A stretch of 20,620 nucleotides of DNA from positions 233,876-254,495 of the forward strand of contig NW_003135348.1 in the NCBI RefSeq assembly GCF_000003605.2, given 5' to 3'. The notes under the pieces were generated by a model, which did not search any database, was not told the DNA's origin, and was given only the letters and a program-made list of their open reading frames with translations. This DNA comes from Saccoglossus kowalevskii. Its lineage: Eukaryota; Hemichordata; Enteropneusta; Harrimaniidae. A program made the position numbers and the translations under genes. Positions 1-9,340 of the stretch are shown here, in pieces. The number at the start of each line of letters is the position of its first letter. The first letter of the stretch is position 1.

Positions 1-235
1 AATACAACATTTTCAAAAAAACAAGATGGCTGCCAGTTGGCCATTTTGAATCAAATCGCTAAACCACTGCATGTGCATATGTCCCACATAAGGTACAAGG
101 CACATGCAAAGAATGAACAGAATCGGTCCAAGGGATTCTTAGATATGACTCCGGACGGACGCACGGACAGACGGAGACCGAATTATAAGTCCCCGTTTTT
201 GGACTTCGTCCGAACGGGGACTAATAAACACAGTT
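1..235. repeat. Dispersed repeat fragment ending in a GC-rich hairpin
   Basis: A GC-richer patch in AT-rich DNA that starts beyond the window. It includes the low-complexity run GACGGACGCACGGACAGACG and then a strong hairpin at 188-222 (AGTCCCCGTT ... AACGGGGACT, 10-bp outer stem, with GGAC/GTCC inside). This layout resembles the 3' part of a short dispersed element (SINE or MITE). No coding sense is recognised, and the open frames on both strands here are chance. The rest, to 684, shows no exon or other clear feature. Confidence 0.45.
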
Positions 236-684
236 ACTACAAAATATACAGTGCTGATGGACTCAACAATCCCTCTGATCTGGTCACTGGAAGGTTGGTT
301 TTCATTGTCAGGTGCTACATTTGGGGCTAGGAACCAATGATAAATTATTCTGAATGTGGTACAACGTGTACGTTTGAATTTCATGCAAGAACAATGTAAT
401 TTGCATACAATCACATGCCAACATGGGACTCACATTGAACATGACGTGGTGCAACAACTGTGGTACTTACACAAATACTAATGGTACCAACAGTGCGCCC
501 CCTAACAGGACAGATCTCATGGAGATCTCAAGTTAATAACAATCAGTTGTGTCAGTTTATTGAATGACAAAGCGAGAGTTCTTCTTCTTCTTCAAAAAGA
601 AAATATCAAGATCAAATTTTGCTGAAGGCGATGCCTCAAGATGCAAATAAAATGTTGTTGCCCCAGTTACTGATCTTATCTCAC

Positions 685-807
685 CTGTATACTTTTAAAC
701 GCTCGCTTGACAGATGGTTTGGAGAAATCAAACAATTTGACGGAGTAATCTTTACTTCCTGATGCTAAAATCTGAATACTGGGATGGAAATCCAAACAAG
801 TGACTTC
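685..807 (-). CDS. CSTF1: CSTF1 exon, second WD repeat
   Basis: A 123-base, phase-0 exon of exactly 41 codons, with acceptor CTATTTTTCAG and donor GTGAGA. It encodes [20 protein letters not shown], then [21 protein letters not shown], a complete WD repeat (GH-like start replaced by EVTCL, ending KLFD). The next CSTF1 exon would begin EAEMLRS or similar. No such sequence is seen in 1-684, so it lies off the window. Confidence 0.93.
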
Positions 808-3800
808 CTGAAAAATAGAAACATTGTGATGAAGCAAAACTATTACAGTAACTGTAAAATAGCTTTTTAATAGCTAGGATTAATTTTTGCTAAAAAGATA
901 CTTTGTAAGAAGTTTATTTTCACTGATTTTCAAAGAAATTAATTTCAAAATATAGAAAAAAAGGTATTTTCCCTTGGTATTTTATTTTCACAGATTCATT
1001 CCTTTGCCGAAAATAGTGAAAATAAAGCAACAATTTTGCCCCATGTACATTTACACTGAGCAGTTATTCATTGTTCATTGATGGTGTATATCTATTTCAG
1101 GTTTGAACATTTGACATTTTGTGGATAAATTGTTCACACACACATAATTTATATTCCTACTTGTATTCTAAAATCACTGTAGTTATAGTCTGTAGCTCAT
1201 AGTTACATTTTGGTGCTATGTTGTTAGTCATGTAATAGACGATGAAAAGCGATGGAGCGTGATAGGAGATATTTATAACAGCTTAAATGGATTGTTTAGT
1301 GTATATTATAAGCCATACCCAAGTCTTGATAGTTGCCCTCCGAGTTCATTCATAGAGCTCTATATTTTAGGATATGAATATGTGATTTTCTTTGGGGAAG
1401 GGATTAATAATTGGATGATTTATGATATAAGATGCCGTAAAAGAAAGAAGTAAAATGTCATCCGCTAAAAATATTGCAAATGTCACCCCCTTACATGTTA
1501 CTGTATCCTTGAATTCATCGTATTTACTTCTTGTCTGAATTAAACAATCTCAGGAATATTTACCGTACTCGACCATATTAGCATCCATGCCCGCGGTCAA
1601 GCGCCCACCCCTACTTTTGCGCAATTTTTATATTCAGGGTTACATTTGTCAAAGCGCCCACCCCTTCAAAATGCCACTAATTTAAAACTTGGTCTTTGAT
1701 CATTGCTTAACGAATACCGGTAATCGATGTCGAGTACAGTAGTTATATTCCATTACACATACTGATGTTCTGACTTCATTCAAAACCAGCGCTATGTCGA
1801 AGTGTCCGAGTGTTCTTACATAGATCATGTGAATGAAAAGCCTCTCATTGTTAGGGCACATCATCACAGAAAAATTGTGCAACTTGGTTCAAAAGTGACA
1901 TATATGGACAAACGACACAGGAATGTCAAACAGCTTTATTCTTACCTCAATGTGGTCATACAGAGTTCGAATAACCGGGTGGTTCTCCATGTTTTGTTGG
2001 GCAGTCTCGCTGGCTAAAATGGCCGCCGGTGTAGCACTCTTCGCAAGCATTCTCTCTACATCCAATACTTTAATAGAAGCATCATCAGAACCGGTAGCGA
2101 CTAGATTACCTGATGAATTAAAAGTTTCATTTCATTCAGCAAAAAATCATAAACGATATGTCGTAAACTGTATTAGTTCCATTAAGTGTGCATGTATGAA
2201 ACAATAGCAATATTTCAAACAAATTTGGTAAATGTATTATCAGCAAATGATTAATGATAAACAAAATGTTATGCTCATTTTTATTTTCCAAAATGTTACT
2301 TTTATGATCTTCCTATAGTTATAGAGTTATAGCGCCCTCTAGCATATTTATGTGGAATAACTCGTCTTTGCTTGGTTATTTTCACTATAACATTACAACA
2401 TACTGCATGACGCAAAATTTCAGTTCTTATAAAAAACATACAAGAACAATTTACAACAGATTCAGTTGCATCTTAAAACATCAGAAAATCGCCAATTTTT
2501 ATTTGATGAACTGTGCAGTGTTGTATATTTTATTTCACAGATTCCTGATGAATGCCATACAAAATATGGGAACAAATTTATTTCCACTGGAGGTACTTTG
2601 GCTTAATATCTGTTTTACAGTGAAAATAATGAGTCTACTATATAGGATTCCATGCATACTTTCTTACCATCTCTGTTCCATGCAGCTGCCCTACAAGGCC
2701 CCTTATGTGCTGTCACATAGCACGTCTCATACAGAGCAGCTTCTGGAGCTATTGTTTGCACTGTAACAGTAAAATAAAGAGAATCATAGTTAAACCATTG
2801 TTTTATAAATTTGGTAAACCTTACACAAAATATTTCAGTGTATATTAATTAGGTCATTTGCATATCAATTCTTTTATGCCCATTGTTTTATGAATTTTGT
2901 CAACCTCACACAAAATATTTTACTGCATATTAATTAGGTCATTTGCATATCAATTCTTTCATGACCATTGTTTTATAAATTTTATTCACCTTCAACAAAA
3001 TATTTCACTGTATATTGATTAGGTCATTTGCATATCAATTCTTTCATGACCATTGTTTTATAAATTTTATTCACCTTCAACAAAATATTTCACTGTATAA
3101 TAATTAGGTCATTTGCATATCAATCCTTTTATGCCCATTGTTTTATGAATTTTGTCAACCTCACACAAAATATTTTACTGCATATTAATTAGGTCATTTG
3201 CATATCAATCCTTTTATGCCCATTGTTTTATGAATTTTGTTAACCTCACACAAAATATTTCACTGCATATTAATTAGGTCATTTGCATATCAATTCTTTC
3301 ATGACCATTGTTTTATAAATTTTATTCACCTTCAACAAAATATTTCACTGTATATTGATTTGGTCATTTGCATATCAATTCTTTCATTATCATTGTTTTA
3401 TAAATTTTATTCACCTTCAACAAAATATTTTACTGCATATTAATTAGGTCATTTGCATATCAATTCTTTCATGACCACTGTTTTATAAATTTTATTCACC
3501 TGCAACAAAATATTTCACTGTATATTGATTTGGTCATTTGCATATCAATTCTTTCATGACCATTGTTTTATGAATTTTGTTAACCTTACACAAAATATTT
3601 CACTGCATATTAATTACCGGGTAGGCATTTGCATATCAATTCTTTTATGACCATTGTTTTATAAATTTTATTCACCTTCAACAAAATATTTTACTGCATA
3701 TTAATTAGGTCATTTGCATATCAATTCTTTCATGACCACTGTTTTATAAATTTTATTCACCTTCTACAAAATATTTCAGTGCATATTAATTAGGTAATTT

Positions 3801-5304
3801 ACATATCATCAACCCTTTCACTTCCATTGTTTTAAAAATGTTTGTACCCTTCCACAAAATAATTCTGTGCATGTTAATTAGCAATTATTTTATAAATTTT
3901 TATAACATGCCACAAAAATAGACAAATTCACAATCTGTTAGTGACTTTTGTGTAATTTCATCTGATACCTTCAAATCATCAAATAGTGATAATAAATGTA
4001 TTTACTTAACCCCTTAGATCAACAACATTATTGCACGTTATCACCACTTACCATCTGTATCAAATTCCAAATCAATCCCGATACCTGGGGCAACTGTATC
4101 TATTACACTGCGAGTCTCTTGATCTAATGATAAATGGGAGAAAATGAAGACTTTAAAGATATATCAAGACTGAGTAGTTGAAGAAATATAAAGTCGAATT
4201 TGTGTAAAGTGAACACCCTATTATATAAAGGTATTTAAAGAAATTGTCCTTTTATGTGGCATTTACCATTAGTTATTAAATTTATCAATAAAAATATGAC
4301 TACAGTTTTTCAATTTAAAAGGCAATTTTTCAACAGATGTTGAAGATGGAGAACAAATGAAAATATGTTTGTTTTGATTAAACTAAAAATGTCATCATAG
4401 AGACTAGTTTAGAACACTCAAAGTGAGATTATCCTTCATCATTTCAGCTTTTGTGGTCACAATAGACAGGTTGTATATATACCATTATGTACAGGTCACT
4501 TATTCAAAAAGAGACATACTGTGGAATACTTTATTTTCGCTGGAATTAATTTTCGCTGAAAAGGCTTTTTGGACGTTTTGTATGGAATTTATTTTCACTG
4601 ATTTTTGATGAGCTTAATGTGAAATATAGGAAAAAATGTATATTCGCTGGATTTTATTTTCACAGATTCATCCCTTCAGCGAAAATAGCGAAAATAAATT
4701 CCAAGTGAAAATAAAGTATTCTACAGTAATACTCTCAGATGAAAAAGCTCTACAAATCTAGGAAAATGCAATTTACAGTATTTTTATGTAACTTTTCATT
4801 CTCTAGATATTCAACTTCTCATCATTACAATATAGTCACCAGGGATTTCGTTAACCCCATATTTTGCTTCCCGGACTCCAATTATTGAAGAGGGACCCAG
4901 TTTTTCAGGAAAGCTGGGATCCAATCTCTAATAAAGTTATTCAGGGTAAACTTTCAATTTCTTAAAATTTTGTAAGTGGGACTCGTCTTGCTGAGACACT
5001 AATGCAAACCCTGGACTCCCCCATCTTGATTTCCAAGGAAAGATTGATGGGTAAAGTATGACATCACAGTTGGTGAACTAAATAAAGGTGAAATGTTGAA
5101 TATCTTGAGAATAAAAAATAAAAAAACATTTAATTAACAAATCTTGAAGTTGTCATTGTATCAGTACACTCACGTTCAGAATCTAATTGCAATCCAAGCT
5201 GTGTTATTCTCATTAGTTTATTAGAAGGTGGACAATCCAGACTTGTATTCACTGTTTTACCAAGATTTACAGCCAGTGTTTCATAACCATCATATAACAG
5301 CTGA
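685..5304 (-). CDS. CSTF1: CSTF1 (cleavage stimulation factor 50-kDa subunit), partial gene, five exons
   Basis: CSTF1 is the WD40 subunit of the nuclear CstF complex. CstF binds the GU-rich element downstream of poly(A) sites and promotes pre-mRNA cleavage. Reading the minus strand, coding exons are 5174-5304, 4052-4123, 2668-2760, 1946-2109 and 685-807. All junctions have AG/GT signals and the codon phases join without error, giving about 194 residues. Diagnostic blocks are [11 protein letters not shown] (N-terminal dimerisation region), [46 protein letters not shown], the linker [17 protein letters not shown], and EVTCLDFHP...[11 protein letters not shown]. These correspond in order to animal CSTF1 from about residue 21 to residue 214, judged from memory of the family. 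The first coding exon, about 20 residues, was not found upstream. The later WD repeats lie beyond the left edge. Introns contain repeats but no exon appears disrupted, so the gene looks functional. Confidence 0.93.
849..1027. mobile_element. Degenerate CTGTA-type MITE, copy 1 (CSTF1 intron)
   Basis: A decayed relative of the element at 4517-4728, in the same orientation. It has CTGTAAAATAGC at the left, GGATTAATTTTTGCT, the internal TTTATTTTCACTGATTTTCA, and GAAAATAGTGAAAATAAAG at the right, where the terminal repeat is cut short. The rest of the 808-1945 intron, apart from this element and the one at 1561-1741, shows no feature I can support. Confidence 0.6.
1561..1741. mobile_element. Short inverted-repeat element with TA ends (MITE)
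   Basis: The left end TACCGTACTCGACCAT is the inverse of the right end, whose reverse strand reads TACTGTACTCGACAT. Both termini are bounded by TA, as expected for Tc1/mariner-type target duplication. The interior holds two copies of GCGCCCACCCC (near 1609 and 1655). It has no coding capacity. It lies in the CSTF1 intron between the first and second WD exons. Confidence 0.6.
1946..2109 (-). CDS. CSTF1: CSTF1 exon, first WD repeat and NMENHP linker
   Basis: A 164-base exon with acceptor TTCATCAG and donor GTAAG, entering with two bases and leaving in phase 0. It encodes [16 protein letters not shown] (end of the first WD repeat), [15 protein letters not shown], and the CSTF1-specific linker [20 protein letters not shown]. 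That linker is unusually diagnostic and essentially settles the gene identity. Confidence 0.95.
2668..2760 (-). CDS. CSTF1: CSTF1 exon, entry to the first WD repeat
   Basis: A 93-base exon with acceptor GTTACAG and donor GTAAG. It reads [20 protein letters not shown] and then [12 protein letters not shown], with the first Val and last Gly split across junctions. The [10 protein letters not shown]...CR segment matches the start of the CSTF1 propeller. A 138-residue open frame on the opposite strand (2350-2766) overlaps it and is a shadow. Confidence 0.92.
2795..3920. repeat. 85-bp minisatellite, about 12 units plus degenerate tail
   Basis: The unit runs roughly CATTGTTTTATAAATTTTAT, TCACCTTCAACAAAATATTT, CACTGTATATTAATTAGGTC, ATTTGCATATCAATTCTTTC, ATGAC. 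The AGGTC-ATTTGCAT junction recurs at 2856, 2941, 3026, 3111, 3196, 3281, 3366, 3451 and 3536 (exactly 85 apart), then 3627 (after a 6-base insertion) and 3712. A twelfth copy at 3797 has a mutated octamer, and the array then decays. Two unit types alternate irregularly: GAATTTTGTCAACCTCACAC and AAATTTTATTCACCTTCAAC. The array lies wholly inside the CSTF1 intron 2761-4051. Small open frames within it are not genes. Confidence 0.95.
4052..4123 (-). CDS. CSTF1: CSTF1 exon, DTVAPG block
   Basis: A 72-base exon with acceptor TCATTAG and donor GTAAGT. It encodes [13 protein letters not shown] followed by GIDLEFDTD. The two entering bases join the C left by the previous exon to make His. The DTVAPGxGIDLEFD block is one of the most conserved parts of animal CSTF1 and links the dimerisation domain to the WD40 propeller. 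Confidence 0.92.
4517..4728. mobile_element. CTGTA-type MITE, copy 2 (best preserved)
   Basis: A non-coding 212-bp element flanked by TA on both sides. The left end TACTGTGGAATACTTTATTT and the right end, which reads TACTGTAGAATACTTTATTT on the reverse strand, are long terminal inverted repeats continuing through TTCGCTGGAATTAATTTTCG. The interior also contains inverted TTTATTTTCACTGATTTTTG-like blocks, so it can fold almost end to end. TA target sites suggest mobilisation by a Tc1/mariner-type transposase, which is an inference. It lies in the CSTF1 intron 4124-5173, where I see nothing else of note. Confidence 0.8.
5174..5304 (-). CDS. CSTF1: CSTF1 exon, N-terminal dimerisation region
   Basis: Translates from [16 protein letters not shown] to QLGLQLDSE (43 whole codons). 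It begins with one base that completes a codon from the previous exon, after an acceptor reading TTGCAG, and ends with one base before a GTGAGT donor. The leading T fits a preceding codon AG|T or TC|T for Ser, as expected from the [10 protein letters not shown] motif of CSTF1. The Met at the far end of the open frame lies in the upstream intron and should not be used as a start. Confidence 0.93.
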
Positions 5305-6401
5305 CTGCAAGTAAAACAGAAAAGAAAAACAGAATGAGTTGATGACATGATAGCATTGAATAGTCTACATTAACATTAATTAAGTTTTTTTTCCCCGCTC
5401 AAATTTGTTCACTTTCTATCATTTTCACTGAATTCATTCTTAATTTTAGACTAAACAGACAAAATATTACAATATTGATCAAAAAAGTTGAAATTTTCAC
5501 AAAATTTCACACAAAAAAGAGCAGACTATAAATTAGCAGAAAGGCACTCAAAGGGGTAAAGGTGCAGTAAGGACAAGAACGAGTAATCTTTAGTATTGTT
5601 GTTTGATACGGCATGTTAATAAATACATTGGACACATCTGAGAATTCGTTACTGGTAGATGAAACAATGAAATTCTTTAATACGCATGTACACTGATGGT
5701 TTTGCTACAAACAATAACAATCATTGCACATGTGCACGTTTCCAGGCAAGCTATAATTTCAAACAAGTACGTGTCATGCTTGGTCATATATATTTTTTTT
5801 TTGTGGCGATAACGTAGTATAGTTACAACGATGAGAAATGTTAATGTTTTGATGTGTGTATAGCAATTAATAGAACAATATCAGTGAAGTCTAACCACAG
5901 AACAGTAGCACAGCACAGTAGAATTTGCACTTCCAAAGACGCTACTGCTTTCATTCTCCAATCATTGGCTGAATAAGTCTCTGTCACAGGCAAATTTGAA
6001 TATTTGAATATTCTTGTATTTTTAATACGTGAAAGTTTGAACATAGTGATACATGTACATGTACTCAAAAAACAAATGAAAGACAAACAGATCATTATGA
6101 TCTCAATGTTATTTCATTGTGCCATGGGACACTAGCTTCATGATTGTACACAATAAACCAATGAACATTGTCAAGTGATTAATGACCAACTTTCTAAAAA
6201 ATTACGAGTAGGCTTCTTCCTTAAGAACATAGTAAATGGCGCCCCCTGTGTTGGAATATTCAATAACTTTTGTTTGTATTCCTTTAACAAATTTACATGC
6301 CACCATTCTTCCTTCGCTGGTTCCGGCGTCCTTTGCGAATGGCAGGTAGGACGCAGGTAACTAGTAATCGCCATATTGTTCCATTTGGGCTGGTTTTCCG
6401 G

Positions 6402-6429
6402 CCGGAAGGCACGTGACTGAGTGACGTAA
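6402..6429. promoter_or_regulatory. Promoter-like cluster: ETS, E-box and CRE-like sites
   Basis: Within 28 bases there are CCGGAAG (ETS/NRF-type core, 6402-6408), CACGTGAC (USF-type E-box, 6410-6417) and TGACGTAA (CRE/ATF-like, 6422-6429). Just to the left the minus strand reads CAATATGGCGAT, a YY1-like site. This combination is typical of housekeeping promoters. It lies about 1.1 kb upstream of the first CSTF1 exon seen, so it is a candidate CSTF1 promoter. No transcript evidence is available. Confidence 0.4.
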
Positions 6430-6694
6430 TTTGAAAACATTCCATGTTTTGTTCTGCGTAAACATGTCTATAATACTACAATAAAGCCATGCTCAAACAT
6501 ACTACCTGCTTAGATTTACACATTTGAGATGTTTCTGACATTCCTCGCTGTTTCTGTGAAAATTTATAACAAAAGAAACAGTTTTTTATTCACCCAACTT
6601 TTGAAAGTAAAAGGAAACCCCTGAACGGCCACGAGCGTAAGCGCTGCCGTCAGGTAACCAAGGGAAATAGAACAAGCAACGAGAAAGTGACGGA

Positions 6695-6699
6695 CCAAT
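6695..6699 (+). promoter_or_regulatory. CCAAT box
   Basis: ACCAATCAG around this position matches the NF-Y consensus well. It sits in a GC-richer patch about 270 bases from the ETS/E-box/CRE cluster, so it may belong to the same control region. It could also be chance. Confidence 0.25.
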
Positions 6700-6941
6700 C
6701 AGAATGCCGGAACCGTTACTAGTTACCGGCCTCTTGTAGCTTGGTACGCCATGACACTTGAGGCGGGAACCAGCCAACAGCGCTTCCCAGCCTTACTAGA
6801 AATACATGGAAAGAGTTCCTTAAGACCCCCTCACCCTAACCTGAACCCGAACACTCCAGCTCCCCAATGTAATTTTAATATAAGTGATCCAAAGAGGGGT
6901 ATATAGAATTGAAATAAAGGAGGGGTACTGGAGGGGAAGGG

Positions 6942-7057
6942 TTATGCTCCAGTCAATGTCAACCCCGACCCCTCCCACCTCGGAAAATACAAGACAAATG
7001 TTGGGCATTAGACGGGTCATGGAAGGTAGTAATGGAAGGAGCCACAACGCTATTGTT
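6942..7057 (+). repeat. Left arm of a large inverted repeat
   Basis: The reverse complement of this arm reads ATAGCGTTGTGGCTCCTTCC, ATTACTACCTTCCATG, and further out GAGGTGGGAGGGGTCGGGGT, TGAC, GACTGGAGCAT. The same blocks occur in direct orientation in 7890-8250. The two arms face each other across about 830 bp. The outer boundary is taken where GACTGGAGCAT stops matching. Confidence 0.7.
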
Positions 7058-7234
7058 TTAGCTTTACCCCATGGTCGTTTGTCAATGTTTGTTCACAAAC
7101 ATTGTTCTTGTTAGCTTTTAGCACCTTCGTACAATGGGTTACGCTAATCTCGTGCATTCGGTAATATTCAAAGCATGTTCGGAAGCGATAGTCGAACCTT
7201 ACATGTAGAATGTTGAAAATAACGTCTAGTTTGA

Positions 7235-7507
7235 ATGCTGTTGTTTCCGGAGATCTTGGCGAACTTTAATGGAAATTTGTCAGATATAACATTGATTGAA
7301 GAAGAACTGATGAAATATCGTGAATTTTGTATTTGTAATGGTAATTAGACTTAATCAATGATTGCTTGTGACGATTGCATTATTCCATGGTACCATTGTC
7401 AGTGCGTAGGTGTGGCGCCCGAAACTGTCAACATTTTTTACCACCGGACATCGGCGAACACCAACAGAAAAGATAGTATCGAAAGAAGAGCATGCCTTTC
7501 TCTGTGA
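7235..7507 (+). pseudogene. Broken PHD-finger reading frame
   Basis: One plus-strand frame, opening at ATG 7235 after an in-frame stop, reads MLLFPEILANFNGNLSDITL, IEEELMKYREFCICNGN, then stops at 7346 and 7352, then SMIACDDCIIPWYHCQCVGV, APETV, and ends at 7505. The spacing C-x-C ... C-x2-C ... H-x2-C with WYH and CVG is the signature of a PHD zinc finger, as in ING and TAF3 proteins. The final C-x2-C pair is not seen, and two stops interrupt the fold. It is therefore a relic, either of a host gene or, more likely given the flanking inverted repeats, of a mobile element carrying a PHD domain. An intron hiding the stops is possible but no good splice pair was found. Confidence 0.45.
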
Positions 7508-7889
7508 TATTTTGTAGGAGTCCTTAGGAATTGTTGTTGTATGCATTCGGAATCTTGTTATAATTACAGTCGCTAATAAATAAAACATGTGAAATTTGTG
7601 AAGTCAAACGTTCATCTGTTGAATTTCCGGTCATGAAATACGTATTTTGACCTTTCACACCTAAACAAACCCAGTGCGCATGTGTGATGATCGTAGTTTC
7701 ATAATGCGCATATATTTTATGGTCACATTAAAAATCGGCAAGGTTATATCATACTCCGCTAACTCGTTATTTGTGTAAACAATCGCAAACTATCATCGAC
7801 ATCAAAGATGAGTTAGACAATGTCTTTATCAGGATTAATTTGGGTTGAAACAAAAGGAAATAAACCAGTTAAGAGGCTTAAGTGGCTAC

Positions 7890-8250
7890 TTGATAGGCGT
7901 TGTGGCTCCTTCCGTTACTACCTTCCATGGACGGGTTTACCACCAAACTGTGCCCGTGGAGGTGGGGTAATACTAGTAGCCGTGTTTCGTGTCCTGTCAT
8001 CACTAGCTGCGCATGCGTATACGTTCATTGAGTACTCTGCTGATAGCAAGCATGGCGGACAGTGGCGTTCCCCAGGGTTGAGGGTGGGGGAAATGTGGGG
8101 GTGTGTGTGTTTTGGGTGGTGATTTGCCTATCCTTCTTGCCCGAGGAGGTGGGGCATTTGGCAAATTTTACAACAATAATTTCCATACCCACCCCCCCAA
8201 AAAAAACCTGAGGTGGGGAGGGTCGGGGTTGACGTAGACTGGAGCATTAG
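7890..8250 (-). repeat. Right arm of a large inverted repeat
   Basis: Blocks 7893-7935 and 8209-8250 are the inverse of the arm at 6942-7057. Between them is about 270 bp not present in the left arm, including two GAGGTGGGG motifs, a TGTGTGTG run and CCCACCCCCCC. The open frame 7820-8122 crosses the arm and is not considered real. The arms may be two copies of a dispersed repeat inserted head to head, or the ends of one element. Confidence 0.65.
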
Positions 8251-9031
8251 GATTAGAGCACGGTCCGGCGAGAGGGCCCCAAAGAACTCCTACCAAATAC
8301 ATTTCTGAACTCATAAATCAGTTTGACTCCAATGTGTGACAATATTTTACTGTGCCTATTGTTCTAGGGTGAGTCATTAGCAATTAAAAATTTAAAAACA
8401 ATCCAAAAGTAAAAGATATTATTACCAAAAATAAAATGAGGCGTACTAACGGTTATTTGAATCTCAGCTACCTACTAGTATTTATTTCTGATTTTGCATA
8501 TCGCTTTGTGCATTGTACACATAAGACATACGGGAACAGTGTTCAATGCACAATAATAATGGCGACGCGATGACACGACTGCCATACGCGATTGATCATA
8601 AACAGCTGGAGGAAGCCGAATACCCGCCCATTCTCACCTGATCACCATCCTATACATTTGTTCCCGATTCCGCAGAGTTGCATCACCCATATTAGCAGAG
8701 TAGTGTATGAGGGTACTGTGTCAAAGACAGCCAATACTTTTGATACAAGTCAGCAATATGAGTCACAACACAAGGACATGTGTTCAAACAGACGCACAGA
8801 CAACAAGTTCACAGCGAGGCTACGGAACCGTGAGACTGTTTACGGGCTTCCCCAGTTTCTTATCACTGCGCGTAACAAGAAATTTATATAAACCACTGTG
8901 AAAATTAAATTATTTGTATTCGTATGCATTTTAATAAAAATATACTTATTATAATGACGCATGAAGGTTGCAATATGTTAAACATAACCCACATAATAAA
9001 TATGTTAAGTCTATTTATAGCGTATTTACAA
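8251..9031. other. Intergenic stretch, nothing recognised
   Basis: No exon, RNA gene or clear element is seen. Two overlapping open frames at 8592-8901 show no recognisable domain, and their phrases do not resemble any family I know. Confidence 0.4.
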
Positions 9032-9039
9032 TGACGTCA
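9032..9039. promoter_or_regulatory. Perfect cAMP-response element palindrome
   Basis: TGACGTCA, the full CREB/ATF site, lies 302 bases upstream of the start codon of the copine/RGLG-like gene. A weak TATA-like CTATTTATAG occurs at 9011-9020. The position suits a proximal promoter for the plus-strand gene, but the transcription start is not known. Confidence 0.45.
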
Positions 9040-9340
9040 TCGTGTCCGTAAATTTATATTCGGTGTTGCAGGGCACCAGTTCTTGACACGCCTCGGAGTT
9101 GATCGCGTGGTTAGTAAGTTGTGGCCATCTGTTTAAACGAGGAATTTCTTACGCCGTGTGTATTTACATGATATGTTGCTTATTGTCCTTACTATTTGAT
9201 GATCATAGCCGGGAACGTAGTTATTTTACGTATTATTTTCTAGTTAGTTAGCAGCGTAAACTATATTCAAGACCCAAACGCAGTGGGGATTTGAACATTC
9301 AAGTACAACGTAACACCCATCGTGTAGGAAACTCTTCAAA

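Noticed and set aside
1259-1453. 64-codon plus-strand frame with [13 protein letters not shown]...
   Set aside because: It sits in a CSTF1 intron, has no recognised domain, no good splice context and no supporting neighbour. It may be a relic but cannot be supported.
2350-2766. 138-codon plus-strand open frame
   Set aside because: It lies opposite the CSTF1 exon 2668-2760 and intron DNA, shows no domain, and its composition is that of AT-rich chance sequence.
2795-3920. CRISPR-like array
   Set aside because: The repeats are contiguous 85-bp units with no unique spacers, inside an intron of an animal gene: a minisatellite.
6171-6440. Minus-strand frame of 89 codons near the promoter cluster, considered as CSTF1 exon 1
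   Set aside because: No sequence resembling the CSTF1 N-terminus and no donor in the phase needed to join the exon at 5304.
8592-8901. Two overlapping plus-strand frames
   Set aside because: No family resemblance in either frame and no splice signals that would make them exons.
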